Below are positions 22,151 to 37,100 of a stretch of 64,000 bases of DNA, in pieces; position 1 is the stretch's first letter, and each line of letters starts with the position of its first letter. A program made the position numbers and the translations under genes. The DNA lies in the NCBI GenBank assembly GCA_963931865.1, contig OZ007508.1, positions 6,965,716-7,029,715 of the forward strand, given 5' to 3'. Source of the DNA: Axinella damicornis (taxonomy: Eukaryota; Porifera; Demospongiae; Axinellida; Axinellidae). A model generated the notes under the pieces. That model saw only the letters and a program-made list of their open reading frames with translations, ran no database searches and was not told the origin of the DNA.

Positions 22151-25100
22151 ATGTTAGCTGTGCTGCTAGTACTGTGTATTGCAGGATTGTGGGGTAAGTC
22201 ATTTGCTTTAACTAACTACTGACTGTGTAAGCTATAGCTATGTTCGCAATTTTCATTACAGGCTCTGTGACGCTCACAAATGGTCAGAGTACAAGCTGTG
22301 GAAGCTCTTGCCTTGTTGGGACATACTGTTCTGGAAGCTACTATACTGGTTCAACATGTGTGGATGGTCGCTGCAACTGTCTGAACAATCCAAACCGAGA
22401 TCGGTGCACTTGCCTGGGTCAGTCTTACTTCAAGTGAAGATGCACTGTTTTTCTGTTCCACGTGGATATTGGTCTGGCAGGAAGTACATACTTTAAGTAT
22501 AGGTAACGGACACGCATGCACATTCAGCAGTGGCCCTGGCCCTAATGTTTCACCTGCATGCTGTGACACGCATTTCCCAAACTAGCTGAGTTACTGTGCT
22601 GGGAAACAATGTGGATATGGGTCCGGCAGGAAATACCAGAAACATGTGCGCATCTGGAACCTGCCCTGGCCGCCTAATATACCCTATCCTATCGCCCTAC
22701 TTCCTGCCAAACCTTTGTAATCCCTTTTAATGAAATGGATAACACTGACAGTCAGCACACAGCCATAGATAATATAATCCATAATATCACAGAGTCAGCA
22801 CATAGCAGGGATGCCGTGGTCGGGTGGTATACGTACATGCTGAACTATGCAACCCAACTGTCCCAAGAACAGGATGTGCACAACTTGTTTACGCATGTCA
22901 ATGAAACGGATGCTTGATACCACCTAACACCCATGTTGCCATTTGGCACAGTCAGACTTTCAGCTTCATGATGTCACTTCCGGCAATGCCCTGTGTGAGC
23001 AGAATGGATGGGACAGCACCGCTTGTTAATAATTTTACTCTCGTTCTTGTCAATTTAAATTAATTCTTTAGAGCCCAAGTTTTTTTCTGGAGGTCATTTA
23101 AACACTTAAACATACCATTCCCTGGCGTTGCGCATGTTGGCTCGAAACTGCTCACACAGGTAATTTCAGCTACACTAAACATATACGTGATTTAAACCAC
23201 ACCAACCAATAAAATAACTCACAATCAAGTCTCCCGAGAAATGGCAACCTGCCGTAGCTGAAAAATGGGCCATGAATGCTGGAAATGGAGGCCCTACAAG
23301 GCAAGACAGCTACTTTCTGACCCCATTTATGCATGCAGAAAACGACAGAAATGGCCCTCCCAGTGCCGACCAAGACCTTTCTACTGTGGAGCCCAGATGC
23401 GGCCATGCTGTTTGCACCCTTCGGGTGCACCCACCCACTTCCCCCGTCCCGCCCTTTCTGCTCACGCAGAACCTATCTCCCAAGGACATTGCCGGAAGTC
23501 ACATGATGAAGCCGAAAGTCTCATAACGACATTTGGCGCTATGGGCCCTAAAGGGATAACTTATTAAGTAATGCAGTTGAAAAAGTGAACTTAACTGGAT
23601 ATTTTTAGCCATAGCTATTTCTTCTACGCAACTACTTTGAACATCTCAAAGTCATTGTGGAAAGTTTTGTTCTAGACATCACATACATTCCATCAATATT
23701 TGGCATTATTACAAGGAATCAGAAACCCCTATGAGGTATGCATGTTACCCAATGATGGAAACCACAATTGTGGGTATTACAACGTCGAGCAGAAGACTGT
23801 TAACTTTTGTCTGCCATCAAACCACATTCAGCTGCACAGGAAATATACTTCAGTACTACACAGACAGGAACACTCATCAATATTTTGTGAACTACAGTAC
23901 AAGGAATCAGATGATGGTTACGTGCATATGGAAACTACCGTTTCTAACTCAGTGATCTTGTGCCATTGCTAAGTGATCACTTCATTTTGCATATGTACGA
24001 AATTTAATGAAAAAGTGGCATCCCAAACGAAGCATACATAGTTCTTGAGTGGGTGGTTACAAGTGCCTTTGAAAAAGGGATGGTGCTCAGTGTACACTAT
24101 AAAATGCTGTTGTTACCCCGCGTGCACATGCGCAAAGCAGGGGTTAAGCAATCGGTTTTGTCCATCTGTCTGTTTGTCTCAGTGAAAAAAATATCGCCAC
24201 ATAGAAAATCCTTCGAAAGGAGTGGTTGGTCACTGCACCTATTCAATGCGCCGCATCGGCAGAGATGTCACATTGATTGTAGCTGCACCGTATCCTGTAA
24301 AATGTTCCACGCAGGGTATGTGTTCTATGAATACCTCTAGTTTTGTGTGAAACCGTTGTGAGAGATTCGCACAATATTGAGCTAGCCCATCTGAAGAAAC
24401 TGATTTTGGCCATTTGGTGACTTTCTGGTTCAATACTTTGCGATGCTGTTCTGAACCACAAACAGTGAGCCTGTATGGTATTACATTTCTGCTCTTGAGG
24501 CTAGGAGCAGAAGCTCCATAGCAGTTTGTGTTTAGGGAGCAAAAGACGACATGATACTAGGAATAAAACTGTACTCTCCTCCACTTTGAGAATAAAGTGG
24601 GGAGGGGCTTTTATATGCTTGAATATCATGATTGTGTTCATCATTCATGCTTGAAGTAGTCGTATTATTCCTCCACAAGCAGTTGCATAAACAGTACACA
24701 AGCTAGTTAATTAATGTGCAAGTTGATTAATATGCACCTTTGATGTCTCAGTTGTGGGTTGTTCCCATTTCAAACGGGTTAGGGATCAAACTGCAGGAGG
24801 TTTATTGCTTTGAGGAAACTACGTATTATCAATACTGGTGATATACCGTATAGCGGGTTATTTTCGTGGGGTGCCAATTTTCGTTATTTTCGTGACTCAC
24901 CACCAAGTCACGAAATTTTTCACCCACGAAATTTTTCACCCACGAAATTTTCCACCCATGAAATTATCAACCCATAGTCGTGCTGTATCACGCGTGGGTA
25001 CCGTCGTTCAAGTACGCTGTACGGCTCTTTGTACTGCTGTTGTACTAGTAGCTGTACCTGCGTGACTGCGTCCCATTGACAGTGTCCTTGATCGACAGGA

Positions 25101-28100
25101 TCCTCTATCACCAGCTGTCCCTCGCGTTGTAGTTGCCCGGATGAATTAGCTAGAATTGCACGCAAGCGACGAAAAACGAGGCCAGTAACTCTCGCCACAG
25201 CAAATGGATCAATTAGGTTGCCATTCTCGCGTTAGCATGTTAGTTATTCTTCAACACTGGCCTCCCATGTACGTCTTTTACTGACGAAGCCGCGTCTCAC
25301 ATTCAGCTAGCCGCACCGTCAAACCACGGCCACGTGTACGTACATGTACTAATTTTCATATTAAGTCGTCCGGGTACGGGCACCACGAAAATTACAAGGG
25401 AGTGACACTCCCAATGACGCCGTAGTCAGAGCTGTGACCGGGCTTATCGGCGAATCTTGACCCCATATACTAAGGAAGCGGTGGAGTCGCTACGCATTCT
25501 TTCGTATACTATCGGCGGTGAAACGGTCAATGACTGAAATACAGCGTAGTCAAACACTCAAGAGTCTTTTTGAGATGCGGTCAAGTGGTCAAGCAGCGAA
25601 AATGACGGTCAAGATTTCGTGACCCCGGTTGCAGCTCTGACTATGGTATCAATGGGAGTGTCAGCCCCTTGAATTAGAACCACGAAAATTAATTCTGACG
25701 ACCTATCCAGCGTTTCACAAAAATTTCCACCCACGAAAATTTCCACCCACAAAAATAATCCGCTATACGGTATCACAGAGGTATTGTATCTCCACTTCAT
25801 CATCCCCTCCTGCAGCTATTGTTGGCAGCTGCCACATCACACAGGGTGCAGGTGTTCGTGTGGGAACCCCTACTTATACTGGCAGTGCTCAGAGAACGTA
25901 CAGCTGTGTTGCAAGTGACAACTGCAACTACGATGTACACGTGATTGCCAACTATGAGAGCAATGGGCGTCATGGATTTGGGATTCATAGAACAACAGGA
26001 TACACCAGTGTGAATCTGGCAGTGACTGGTACAAGTACAAAACCTCTGATTCTGGTCTTTGTATCCTATGAGCCTGTTCAATGGACTCTGACCATCCCCA
26101 CTGGAGTTGTGATTGACAGGATCATACTGGTATGATGGGATCTGTGAATTATTATGGTGGGGAGGGTGTGGATTATGTCATGTATAATTATTACATACTT
26201 TGTTTAGTGAGTATAGTATTGGTATCAGGCTAAGGGTAATACTGTATAGAGTGTCATTGGGGACATGATTTGCTAACGTTACAATAAAAGCTGTGTGTAT
26301 TGAAGACCTAGCGTTAGTAACATAGCTAAGTTTCCGTTGATACATGCCCAACTGTGATTTGGACCTCACGACAATTCTTGAGTTTCTTTTAAGAAATAAG
26401 TGATAATAATTATTATGGACATCTTTAGAAGTAATGTATCCATGCACCACAATGCCAATTCATCCCTTACTCACTTGTGCTGGGCATGCATATATACTTC
26501 CTTTCTTTGCAATTTGCGAAAGTTTTACACTGCTAAATTAAGTTCTACACAGTAGTATGTCCATTATCATTGGACAGCTTGCATTATTGAGGCCCTAGCT
26601 ACGTCTTTTGCTATGCAGAGCTCCTACTACAACAGTACGGTTGTGTATACTCCTGGTCAAGTGTCCACTCTGGAACGAAACAGCTATCGGAATCTTCCAT
26701 GTGCTTATGGATCAGACACTGGAGGTTGCCGTACACTTCAGGCTTTGCAGTACCTTCACGGACGTTTTGGACCAGTGTCTTCATTCAGCGGATCCTATCG
26801 TGCTGATGCCTGGACTCTTGACATTACACGACAGAATTCATCTGGTATGTTTCTGCACTAAGATCATGCACTTTTCCACAAGTATAATACTATAACTCTA
26901 TTATAATGCTATTGCTATTATATATGCAGGCTGTACATCACCTACAACTGCTAGTGGGACTGTTACTATGGCAACAACAGTTCAGTCAACTACCAGTGAG
27001 GCAGTATCAACTACTCAACCAAGATTAGGTATTACTGTGAAGTGGATGAGTGGCATTTGCACACATAATGTTTGCAGTGTACACCACCAGATGATTGTCG
27101 TCATGGGGCAAGCCTGTGATTGACCACATTAGCGTAGAATGAACTGGCAGACAGGCATGTTATACTTAGCAGTGCATGTCAACTGCAATGCAGAATTGAT
27201 GGCAAACTCCACCCATAAGTTCCTACCACTTTGAGGTTACACTGCCCTATAGCTTGTGGCTTTAGCTGGTTTTAGGGTCATATAACCTGGGAACTCTTGA
27301 AATGAAACGAAATTTTATCTTGCAATCTGTCAGGCAGGCATGTGAGTGTGCTTCATATGCATGCACTGAGCTGTGTGTCAACTAGCCTCGTTCCCAGGCC
27401 CGCGCGCCGCTTTCGGTTGCACGAAAGAATGCAAGCGATGAAAAGCTGGGCGGGGCCTGGGAACGAGGCGATGTGTCAACTATGCTGTACATCAACGCTT
27501 CATGTGCATATGGCACATACACTTGGTTGGATTTCACAAATCATTCGGAAAAACTGATCTGAATGTAACGTTGTTTTCATATAGGCTCCGTGACACCTAC
27601 AAATGGTCAGAGTACAAGCTGTGGAAGCTCTTGCCTTAGGACATACTGTTCTGGAAGCTACTATACTGGTTCAACATGTGTGGATGGTCGCTGCAACTGT
27701 TTGAACAACCCAAACCGAGATCAGTGCACTTGTCTGGGTGAGTCCAAAGACTTTAATAACTAGAGTTCATAGAACACTTACCCTGCGTGCCTATCTCTCA
27801 GTCTAAGATCCATACTGCACTCACTGACATCATGACATGGACGCACTTCAGTATGAACACACACCAGAGCCCATGTATGCCTGTATTTTTTGGTATGCCC
27901 ATATTAGAATGGTGGACCCTACCATCGATCTGTGTCCAGGGTTCTATCTACACGGGGGGGGGGGATTCCCCCCCCCCCCCCCCCCCCCCCAAAAAAAAAC
28001 AAAAACCCAGCAGCTTTCCCCCAGAATTCTGAAAATGATAAATTTAGTAGAAGTAGTGTCTGGGACTGCAGCATGTACACCTGTACATGCGTGCTTTGTA

Positions 28101-31100
28101 CTGTGAAAAGTGTCCACTCAGTTGGCCCAGCCATGGGGTATAGCAAGTATGTATGAAGGATATATAAAATTATCCTATGACTGTCACAGGCATACACACT
28201 GGGCATTTCCATGCTATGACCTCAAAATTGTCTCAGAGTGCCTCAGAGCCACTCGGAAGCTTACCCCCCTAGAAAATAGTGGCCTACATCCGAAGTCCCC
28301 CACCCACCATGATTCGCAAGATCTTCTACCCCAATCTCAAATTCCTAGATAGAACCCTGGTGTCTGTGTATCTAATAGTGACCAAAGTGCTTATTCTATG
28401 CATCTCCAGCTCTGTCTTGGATTGCAATGTTATTGTCTGGTTTAGCAATCGTTTAATCCTGTAGATCACTCGATTTCAATATTTTTTCACTGGACAGACA
28501 ACAGACGACAGCCGACAGATGGAAAAATCCAATTGCTTAGCCCTGCTTTGTGCATGCGTGTGCAGTGTAATAACTGGCTATGCATTGTGAGACACAATCA
28601 AGGTATACACTAATTGTCTGTGTCTCCCTGCCTAGTCTCTCAAATTAAGTTACTTTGCACAAGAATGTTAATATTGCTGGAGGAATGCTGTTTCAGCATC
28701 CTGTTATGTGCTGACTCACCATCATGCAGAATAGCATGCATGATGGTGAGTCAGCACATAACAGGATGCTGTAGTGGTGGTGTATATAGGGCTTGATCTG
28801 GTTCATAGAGAGCTGCTGGATGCAAGTAAAGAGGCTGTTTATAGACAATGCAGGAGCCATGGGGTGCCAATTGTGTCTGAACTTTGATAAACCCTCCTTA
28901 TATGGAGTATTCCATTTACAGATGAAGTGCTCTGTATAAATTATACATTTACAAGTAGCTTTGCTAACTTCGCTCGCTCAGCTACTTCCCCCTCATTCAC
29001 CTACGTGAGTAATCTGGCGCCGGACAGCTCTGTGCAGAGCTGCTGCTCCCCAATTGCATCCACTTCAGTTGCTGCTCCCCGATTGCATCAATCCACTTCA
29101 ACTGCTGCTCCCCGTTTGCATCCGCTTCAGTTGCTGCTCCCCAATTGCATCGATCCGCTTCAACTGCTGCTCCCCACTTGCGTCCGCTTCAGCTGCTGCT
29201 CCCCGATTGTATCCGCTTCAGCTGCTGCTCCCCGATTGCGTCCGCGAGCTGCTGCTCCCTGATTGCATCTGCTTTGACTGCTGCTCCCCGATTGCGCCCG
29301 CTTTGACTGCTGCTCCCCGATTGTGTCTGCTTCGACTGCTGCTCCCTGATTGCGCCCACTTTGACTTCTGCTCCTTGATTGCGTCGCTTCGACTGCTGCT
29401 CCCCGACTGCATCCCCTTGTAACTCCAGCTGTTCTGGTAGATTCCAGCCCATGCCCAGTGTTCTCAAACATTATTCACAGACACTGACAGAGTTTGAGGT
29501 TCAGTAAATTGAAGTACGAAGGTTGCACGTCACTAGTCTAGTCCCGCCCCACGAACATCCCACTTCCGTCACTCACACACACACGCATGTTAAAATCTTA
29601 ATATAAAAATAATGACCGCCCGTTGTCAGGGAGTTGCTAAGATTATAGTAGACTTATAAAAGGGTAACAGGAGCTGGTTCAGCTAATATGTGAATTGTGC
29701 CATTGCTAAGTGGTGGCTCCATTGCGCATGAGTACATATGAAAAGCGGCATTCCAAATGAAGCCATACGTAGTGGGTGTTTAGAGTGCCTTGTCAGACTT
29801 TGAAAGCAGAATCTTAATTATGGTGGTAGGGTGTAGCTACTATGAAAAATACAGAAAAGAAACTGGGGCGTCTCATAATACATGCATACATTGCGTCCCG
29901 CTCTTGTAGCCCCAGCTGTTCTGGAAGATTCCAATGTTCTTGAACATTCTTCGCGGAGTTCGCCCCACGTTGTGAACATTTTCATACTGCACATCCTCAA
30001 GGATGAATTTTGTGAGGACACATATATGTTCAAGACTAATTGCGTGATATTCATGCAAGTATATAAAAGCCCTTCCCCACTTTATTCCCAAAGTGGAGGA
30101 GACTACGGTATTATTCATAATGGAGTACCGTAGTTGCACGTTATTAGGCGCATCTCACTTATAGGTGCATATTCGCTGTTAGGCACTGGTTCAACTCTCG
30201 TCCCAGGTACTCGCTGTTAAGCGCTGCAGTCTTCTTTCGGAAACTCTGCCGTTTTCGATCATATACGGAGTGGAAAACAGCTATAATTCCAATTGAAGCG
30301 CACTTCCTATTCATTATAAAAAATATTCGTTATTAGGCACATCTCGCAAAGTCAAAAGTCAAAGTTTCATCGAATAACCCCAGAAGGGAATGGTACAACA
30401 AGCAAGAATTTGAACAAACACAGAATACCGTATTTCCGCGATCAAACGCTGCACTCGATTAGTGGCCGCCCTCGAATAATAGCCGCACCTCCAGAAGGGC
30501 TGAATGAAATAAATGCCACCCTTGTTTAGTAGCCACGGCTAGCTAGTATTTGAACGGTCGGTGATCGATCGAAGCCGAAGCGCTTTATCTAGCGTGATTA
30601 TTTCGCTGTGAGCGTGAAGAGAGGAGAACTGATTGTTGGTCATATTCCCCCGAGAGCTGTCTAAGAGTTTGGCATTTTTCTGTGGTCGAGGCACGGGGGG
30701 GCGAGATCTTTCGTGACAGAATGAATGGCTTTGGCGTTTCCTACCGTTTTGTCGAGATGATTATGACAGTACCACACGGCCCAGGGCTGAAACAAAACTT
30801 CTTCTTTGTGCATACACGGTGCTCCAATCCGTTTCCTCGCTTCGAGTTTAATAAACGCCGCCTTCGATTAGTGGCCGCCCTCGAATAGTAGCCGCAGTAA
30901 TCGCGTGATGAAATAAATAGTAGCCACGGCGTTTGATCGCGGAAATACGGTACATACACACATGAATGAATTAAGTGCATGGTGACGCAGTCTGGAATGT
31001 CAGGTCATAAAGGGAGTTGATCCTTGGATTTGGGCATCAAACTAAGGTATGAAGACCTTAGACACGACGGCATTATTTTCTCACCATCACCCTGGAGCAC

Positions 31101-34100
31101 TCAACCAGCTCCATTGGCCACTCTCCATCGGTCAAATACACATCGCGGTTGGGGACAGACATGTAGAAAGCAGTACATCTCGGATGAATAGGTCCACGTA
31201 AAAGGCTTATCAGCTGTACAGGACAAAAGTTGTCTTCATCAAGTGTCAGTTCATATACCAGCAGTACAGGACAAAAGTTGTCTTGGTCAACTCGTCGACA
31301 GTCAACTTGTGTGCAGGAGCCGCCACCTCTCCTGTCCATTATTGTATTAAACGTCGGGCCTCCTCAAGCCCCCTACGCCAGGGACTTCTGGAGAGGTAAG
31401 CCTCCCTTCTCCTCAGTCTTGGTACCGGCGCAGACTACCCAAGACCTGTTGAGCACCCCAGGTCTTCGTCTCGTCTTCTTCAACTTGTGTGCAGGAGCCG
31501 CCACCTCCCTTGTCCATCATGTATAATTTGTAACATTGGGCGTCCTCAAGCCCCCTACACCAGGGACTTCTGGAGAGGCAAGCCTCCCTTCCCCTCAGTC
31601 TTGGTACAGGCGCAGACTACCCAAGACCTGTTGAGCGCCCCAAGTCTTTGTCTCGTCTTCCCAGTCAGAGCTCTCACTTCTTCGTCTTTTGAGCTTTTTC
31701 AAAACTAGCATACGACACAGATTTTCGCACGTATACTACCGAGCTCCAGCGCTCCATGGTCGCGAGGCTGTGCGGTTAGTAAGACGTCATTCTCGTTCGG
31801 CAAATTTCCAAATCCGCCTAATACAATTAACGGCCTTTTAGAGCCAATCCGCCAAATTTAATTCCCGCCAAATTTTCCGGCCATACGGCATTCTGCACAG
31901 CAGTGAACAATGGTTACAGCATGACTGTAGTTAATCCACCTATCCAAGTACGTATTTTTGATATTCCCTCTGTCTGGGCTGGAACTGTTCATAGACCCGC
32001 TGTCATCTCCTCCCACTCATCGTAGGCATACAGAGTTTCAGTGTATTGGTGATAGATTCAAACATGCGTAGTTGCCAAACTGTGAAACGGATCTCTGTAG
32101 TGACAGCCAGAGCCAAATCCAAGTATTATTCCACCACAAGCAGTTGCTTAAGTAGCTTCGCTCAGCTACTTCCCCCTCGTTTGCCTACGTGATCAATCCA
32201 GCACCGGTGTCACAGGAATTTTGGCACCCCTGGAATCTGGTACCCCATGCAATTTTCCTAGGAAAACTTGCACACTGGAACCCCCATCTGACTGTAGGAT
32301 ATCTTGCACCCCCTGCCAAAAATCCTAGAATATATTTTAGCATCCCCTGCCAAATTTCCTAGGATATTTGGCACCCCCTGCTAAAAGTAACGATAAGCTA
32401 AGTCATAAGGAACGATTTTCAAAGTTCCAACTTCCAACACAGTTCACACCTGTGAAACCATTCTTTACATTCAGTGTCACACTGCAGTCACCATACATTT
32501 CTGGCATCAGGAGATTAAACACAGGAGAGGAAGCATAGATAATACTTAGGACTCAATCGGGGGAGTGGCTGTATGAGTGTGAACTGCACTTCTCCACTGT
32601 CGGAATGGAAGAATTCAGCTGTTGCATGGTGAGACATTTGACTTCACATCATTCACTTAGTTGGTCAAACTTCAGGTCTGGTACTCTAGCTACTGCAAAA
32701 GACATTGCAAAAACACACAATCTGCCAATCCGATCTGCTACTTCACACAGGAGGAATGTGCACATCGAAATATGAATCCATTTCTTAACCATCATCCTCC
32801 TTTGTAATCGGTGGTCTGTATTAAAACTCATCTTGACACCACAGCTTTTGTATCACCTGGAAAACTCTCCTGGTATGGTAAAGCATTCCTGCTGAACACT
32901 CCACACGATTCCAGGTACGCTAACGTATTAGTATTCGTGGGGGTTCCAAGGGTGGGGTCACATAATCCTAGGAAAATTGGAATGGGGTGTCGGAAAAGGT
33001 TTTTTTGTGACACCGGACAGCTCTCTGTGCAGAGCACAGTCCCAGAATCTCCGGGACAGTCCCGGATTTTTAGAATTTGTCCCACGTCCCGGAACGCTAC
33101 GTAAATTGTCCCGGAAGAGTGCTTATATAACCGCAAGCACGCCACGAAGCTTTGGGGTTGTTATTCTTGCCTATAGCTAGTCTGGCGAAGCCAGATCCGA
33201 GCGTGATAGCTCGTGAATACATTGCTACTTAACTTCATGAATACATTTGCTACTTTGTGAATATTTATATATAAAAAAACATTATTTAAGTACAGGTTTG
33301 AGTAAACTCTGCATAATGAAAATGCATGATTAGGGCGTGGCAGGGGTGTGGTTTTATTTTGGGGGGTGTGGCTCACGCACTGGACCTGATGGTCCCTGAA
33401 GCTATCAGCAAAAGTTGGAGCCTATGGCAGAGTTGGTGCTCCCCGACGCGTCCGCTTCAGCTGCTGCTCCCCGATCGCGTCCGCTTCAGCTGCTGCTCCC
33501 CGATTGCATCTGCTTCAACTGCTGCTCCCCGACCGTGTCTGCTGCTCCCAGACTGCGTCCGCTTCAGCTGGCCACAGCTTTTCTGGAAGATTCCAGCCTA
33601 TGCCCAATGTTCTCAAACATTCTTCGCGGTGTCCAGAGTTCAAGGTTCAGTAAATTGAAGTACGAAGGTTGCGCATCACTAGTCTAGCCACGTCCCACAA
33701 ACATCCCACTTCCGTCACTGACACACACACATGTTAAAATGTTTAAGGTTGGAAGCATGACAATGGCGAAATCTCGCAATTTTGCTCATGAATAATTAAT
33801 GAATGATGTCAACGTACTGTTATTGGGAGTTCTTAATCTGTTTACGTTTTCCCATGGCAGCAACCAGAATAAACAAGGGGGTCTTCTCACTTTGATGCGG
33901 CTAGCGGCCCTTTCAAGTTTCAAATCTGCACTCTAATGTGGTACTTTAAAGATCTGTCAAAACACTTAAAAAAAAGCAAAAGTGCTTTTCTAGCTTATTG
34001 AATATAGCGTCGGCCTATCTGAGTGTGAATAGCTAGGTAGAGTGAGCGATAATGTTTGTGGAGCAACTGATGTGGCCGAAGAACAGCCTGGAAAGTCCAA

Positions 34101-37100
34101 TGGCTCCCTGGCCAAGGTACTCTAGAGAGTTGACCTTTTGGCATTACAGGCCCCACCCATTTTCGTGTTTGGGCAAATTTGGTGGCTTGACTGGGCTGGT
34201 GAGAGGGAGTAGATTTGTGGCCAAAACTCTGTAACCTTGAGGTGAACGTGGAAAAGCATACCTAATTTTGGAGGGGGTAGGTTGACCTTTGGAAATTGCT
34301 ATACCCTCGTTTCCTACCTTAACAATAGCTTTACTCGCTCAGCTCAGCTTGCGTGGGCTGGGTTTAGGTAGTTGCTGCACCCCGGTCGTGTCCACCTCAG
34401 CTGCATGGTGCTCCAGATACGACCGCGTCTGTCTCAGCTGCTGCTCTTGCACCCTGATCACGTCAGCCTCAGCTGGTGTAGCTACCCTGATTGCGTCAGC
34501 CTCAGCTGCTGCTCCCTGATCGCGTCCGCCTCAGCTGGTGCTCACCGATCGCATCCGTCTCATCTCAGTCTGTTGCTCCCCGATGGCGTCCGTTCAGCCG
34601 GTGGCTCCCTGATCGCGTCCGCCTCAGCTGGTGCTCCCCGATCGCTTCCGCTACAGCTGCTGCTCGGCCTGGTCGCGTCCGCTTCATCTGCTGCTCCTGG
34701 ATTGTGTCCACTCGCAGTCTCAGCCAGCCCTTGCAATTGCCCATCGTTTCTCGCGCAATCTTCGCAGAGTTCAAGGTTCGGCAGTAGTGGTAAGGTACAA
34801 AAGTCGTGTGTCACTATTGTCAGTCCTGTCCCCAGATCCGGACCCGCCCACTTCCGTCACTCACAGACACACGTTAAGATCTTGATGCAAGTTAATATAA
34901 TTAACCCTCGGCGTGCATGCGCACAGGATTACTGTAGTCGTTTTGTGTGTCTGTTTGTCTCTTTGTCCAAGAAACGTATCTGCCAACTGGTGCCAGTATA
35001 TGTAGAACTAAAGGCACTAGCGGTACAAGCGGGATGCATACTACATGGATTTAAAACTGGCATTTTTCCTAAAAATACTTAGTTAGGAAGCTAGGAAGCT
35101 AGAGTGCTTCTTGCTTACCGCGATAATGTCCGCCATTTTGTCCAACATGCAATTTTCCGTGCTTTAGGCGTACTTGTGCGCATGCGTTGTATGGACTTTG
35201 TCAGGAACTGCTTTGTGATTCTGTGATCTATTGTTTTCCGTGTGTGTATGCATATGCCTTCTGGCTTACCATTGCAATGAACTTTGAACTTTGAACTTTG
35301 CACATGGTCCTGCGGTTTATTCCTCCGACGTCAGCCATCGGACGTATGACGTTGCTGGGTTGTGGAGAGCTGTGCTGTGGAGAGCTGTACTGCACCACAC
35401 CAACGTAGAAGAGCCTTTGAGTGTGAAGAAGTGATGGTCGGTCGCAATGGAGGCTACCTGTTCCGGCTGGAGACGCATACAAGAGTACTTAGCCACTGAA
35501 GGTCACAGGAAAGTGCTCAATCGTCGAACTCTGTGATTGCTCAGGAAAGCTGCACAGGCCGAGGGTTTGCACTTTAGTGCTTTTCATTGTACAAGTAGCT
35601 TTGCTCACCTATGTGAGTAATCTGGCACCGGACAGCTCTCTGTGCAGAGCTGCTGCTCCCTGATTGCGTCCGCTTCAGCTGCTGCTCACCGCTGGCGTCT
35701 GATTCAGCCAATTGCGTCCGCTTCGGCTGCTGCTCCCTGATTGCATCCGCTTGATCGGCTGCTGCTCCCCGATTGTGTCTGCTTCGACTGCTGTTCCCCG
35801 ACCATGCCCAGTGCTCTCGAACGTTCTTCACAGAGTTGGAGGTTCTCAGTAAATTGAAGTACAAAGGTTGCACATCACTAGTCTAGTCACGCCCCATGAA
35901 CATCCCACTTCCGTCACGCACACGCACACACACACACATTAAAATCTTGATATAGCTAACAGGTTTATCCCTGCCCAGCGGGATATAAAACCCATTATAT
36001 CCCGTGGGAAAGGGCACTTCCGAGGTGGAATGAAAGCCTAGGCGCCTGGCTGAAACTGAACAGCTTGGGAACGAGACCACAACCTAGTATACCTATGTGT
36101 AAGTATGTATTGGGTTGCGTGAGCGAAATTTGAGCAAGAATTTGAAGAAGCACATGGCGGCCCCGGGACCTGCAATCCTCTTACATCTGGACTGACTTGC
36201 AGTGCAAAACACGAAGGTGCTATGAGAGCCCATCCTGATAACGTAATAATGAAAATTTCCACACTTCATGCGGACTGATCAGCGCCTACACGCCTCTCAA
36301 TTGGTTCTGGCCCACTCTGTTTCTTTTACAGTGATCCGGCCCTGAAAAGAACCCCCTCTCTAAAATCCTGGATCCGCCCCTGACATGGATACTATAGTGT
36401 AGACACTCACGGATCAGTATGAAGCCAGTTGCTCACTATTCAAATGGGTTAGGGATCAAACTGCAGGGTGTTTAGCTATTGCTTTGAGGAAACTAACTAA
36501 TTTTTTTCACGGTGATATTGACAAGTATTGTATCCGAACTTGATCATCTTGCAGCTATTGTTGGCAGCTGCCACATCACACAGGGTGCAGGTGTTCGTGT
36601 GGGAACCCCTACTTATACTGGCAGTGCTCAGTCAACGTACAGCTGTGTTGCAAGTGACAACTGCAACTACGATGTACACGTGATTGCCAACTATGAGAGC
36701 AATGGGCATCATGGATTTGGGATTCATAGAACAGGAAACACCCATGTGAATCTGGCAGTGACTGGTACAAGTACAAAGCCTCTAATTCTGGTCTTTGTAT
36801 CCTATGAGCCTGTTCGATGGACTCTGACCATCTCCACTGGAGTTATGATTGACAGGATCATACTGGTATGAAGCAAACTATTGAAGTTGATTTAATAGAA
36901 TGTGAAGTGCATGCAAGAGGCTGATTTTATAGTGATATGGATAAAATGCATGGTCAAACAAAAGACTAAATGTATGCTAACAGTTATGGGTTTCCTGTAC
37001 TCATGCAGCTTGTGTGATACTAATTCCTATGTGAATGGTGTTTCCTATGCAGAGCTCCTACTACAACAGTACGGTTGTGTATACTCCTGGTCAAGTGTCC

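Noticed and set aside
29036..29471. Ala/Pro/Leu/Arg and Ser/Gly/Glu repeat proteins on opposite strands
   Set aside because: They are generated by a 29-bp minisatellite in a dispersed element. The unit is not a multiple of three and no splice context exists.
31073..31339. Protein-like minus-strand frame ending VECSRVMVRK
   Set aside because: There is no recognisable domain, no phase-matched neighbour, and it borders a tandem duplication, so it is left as a possible relic only.
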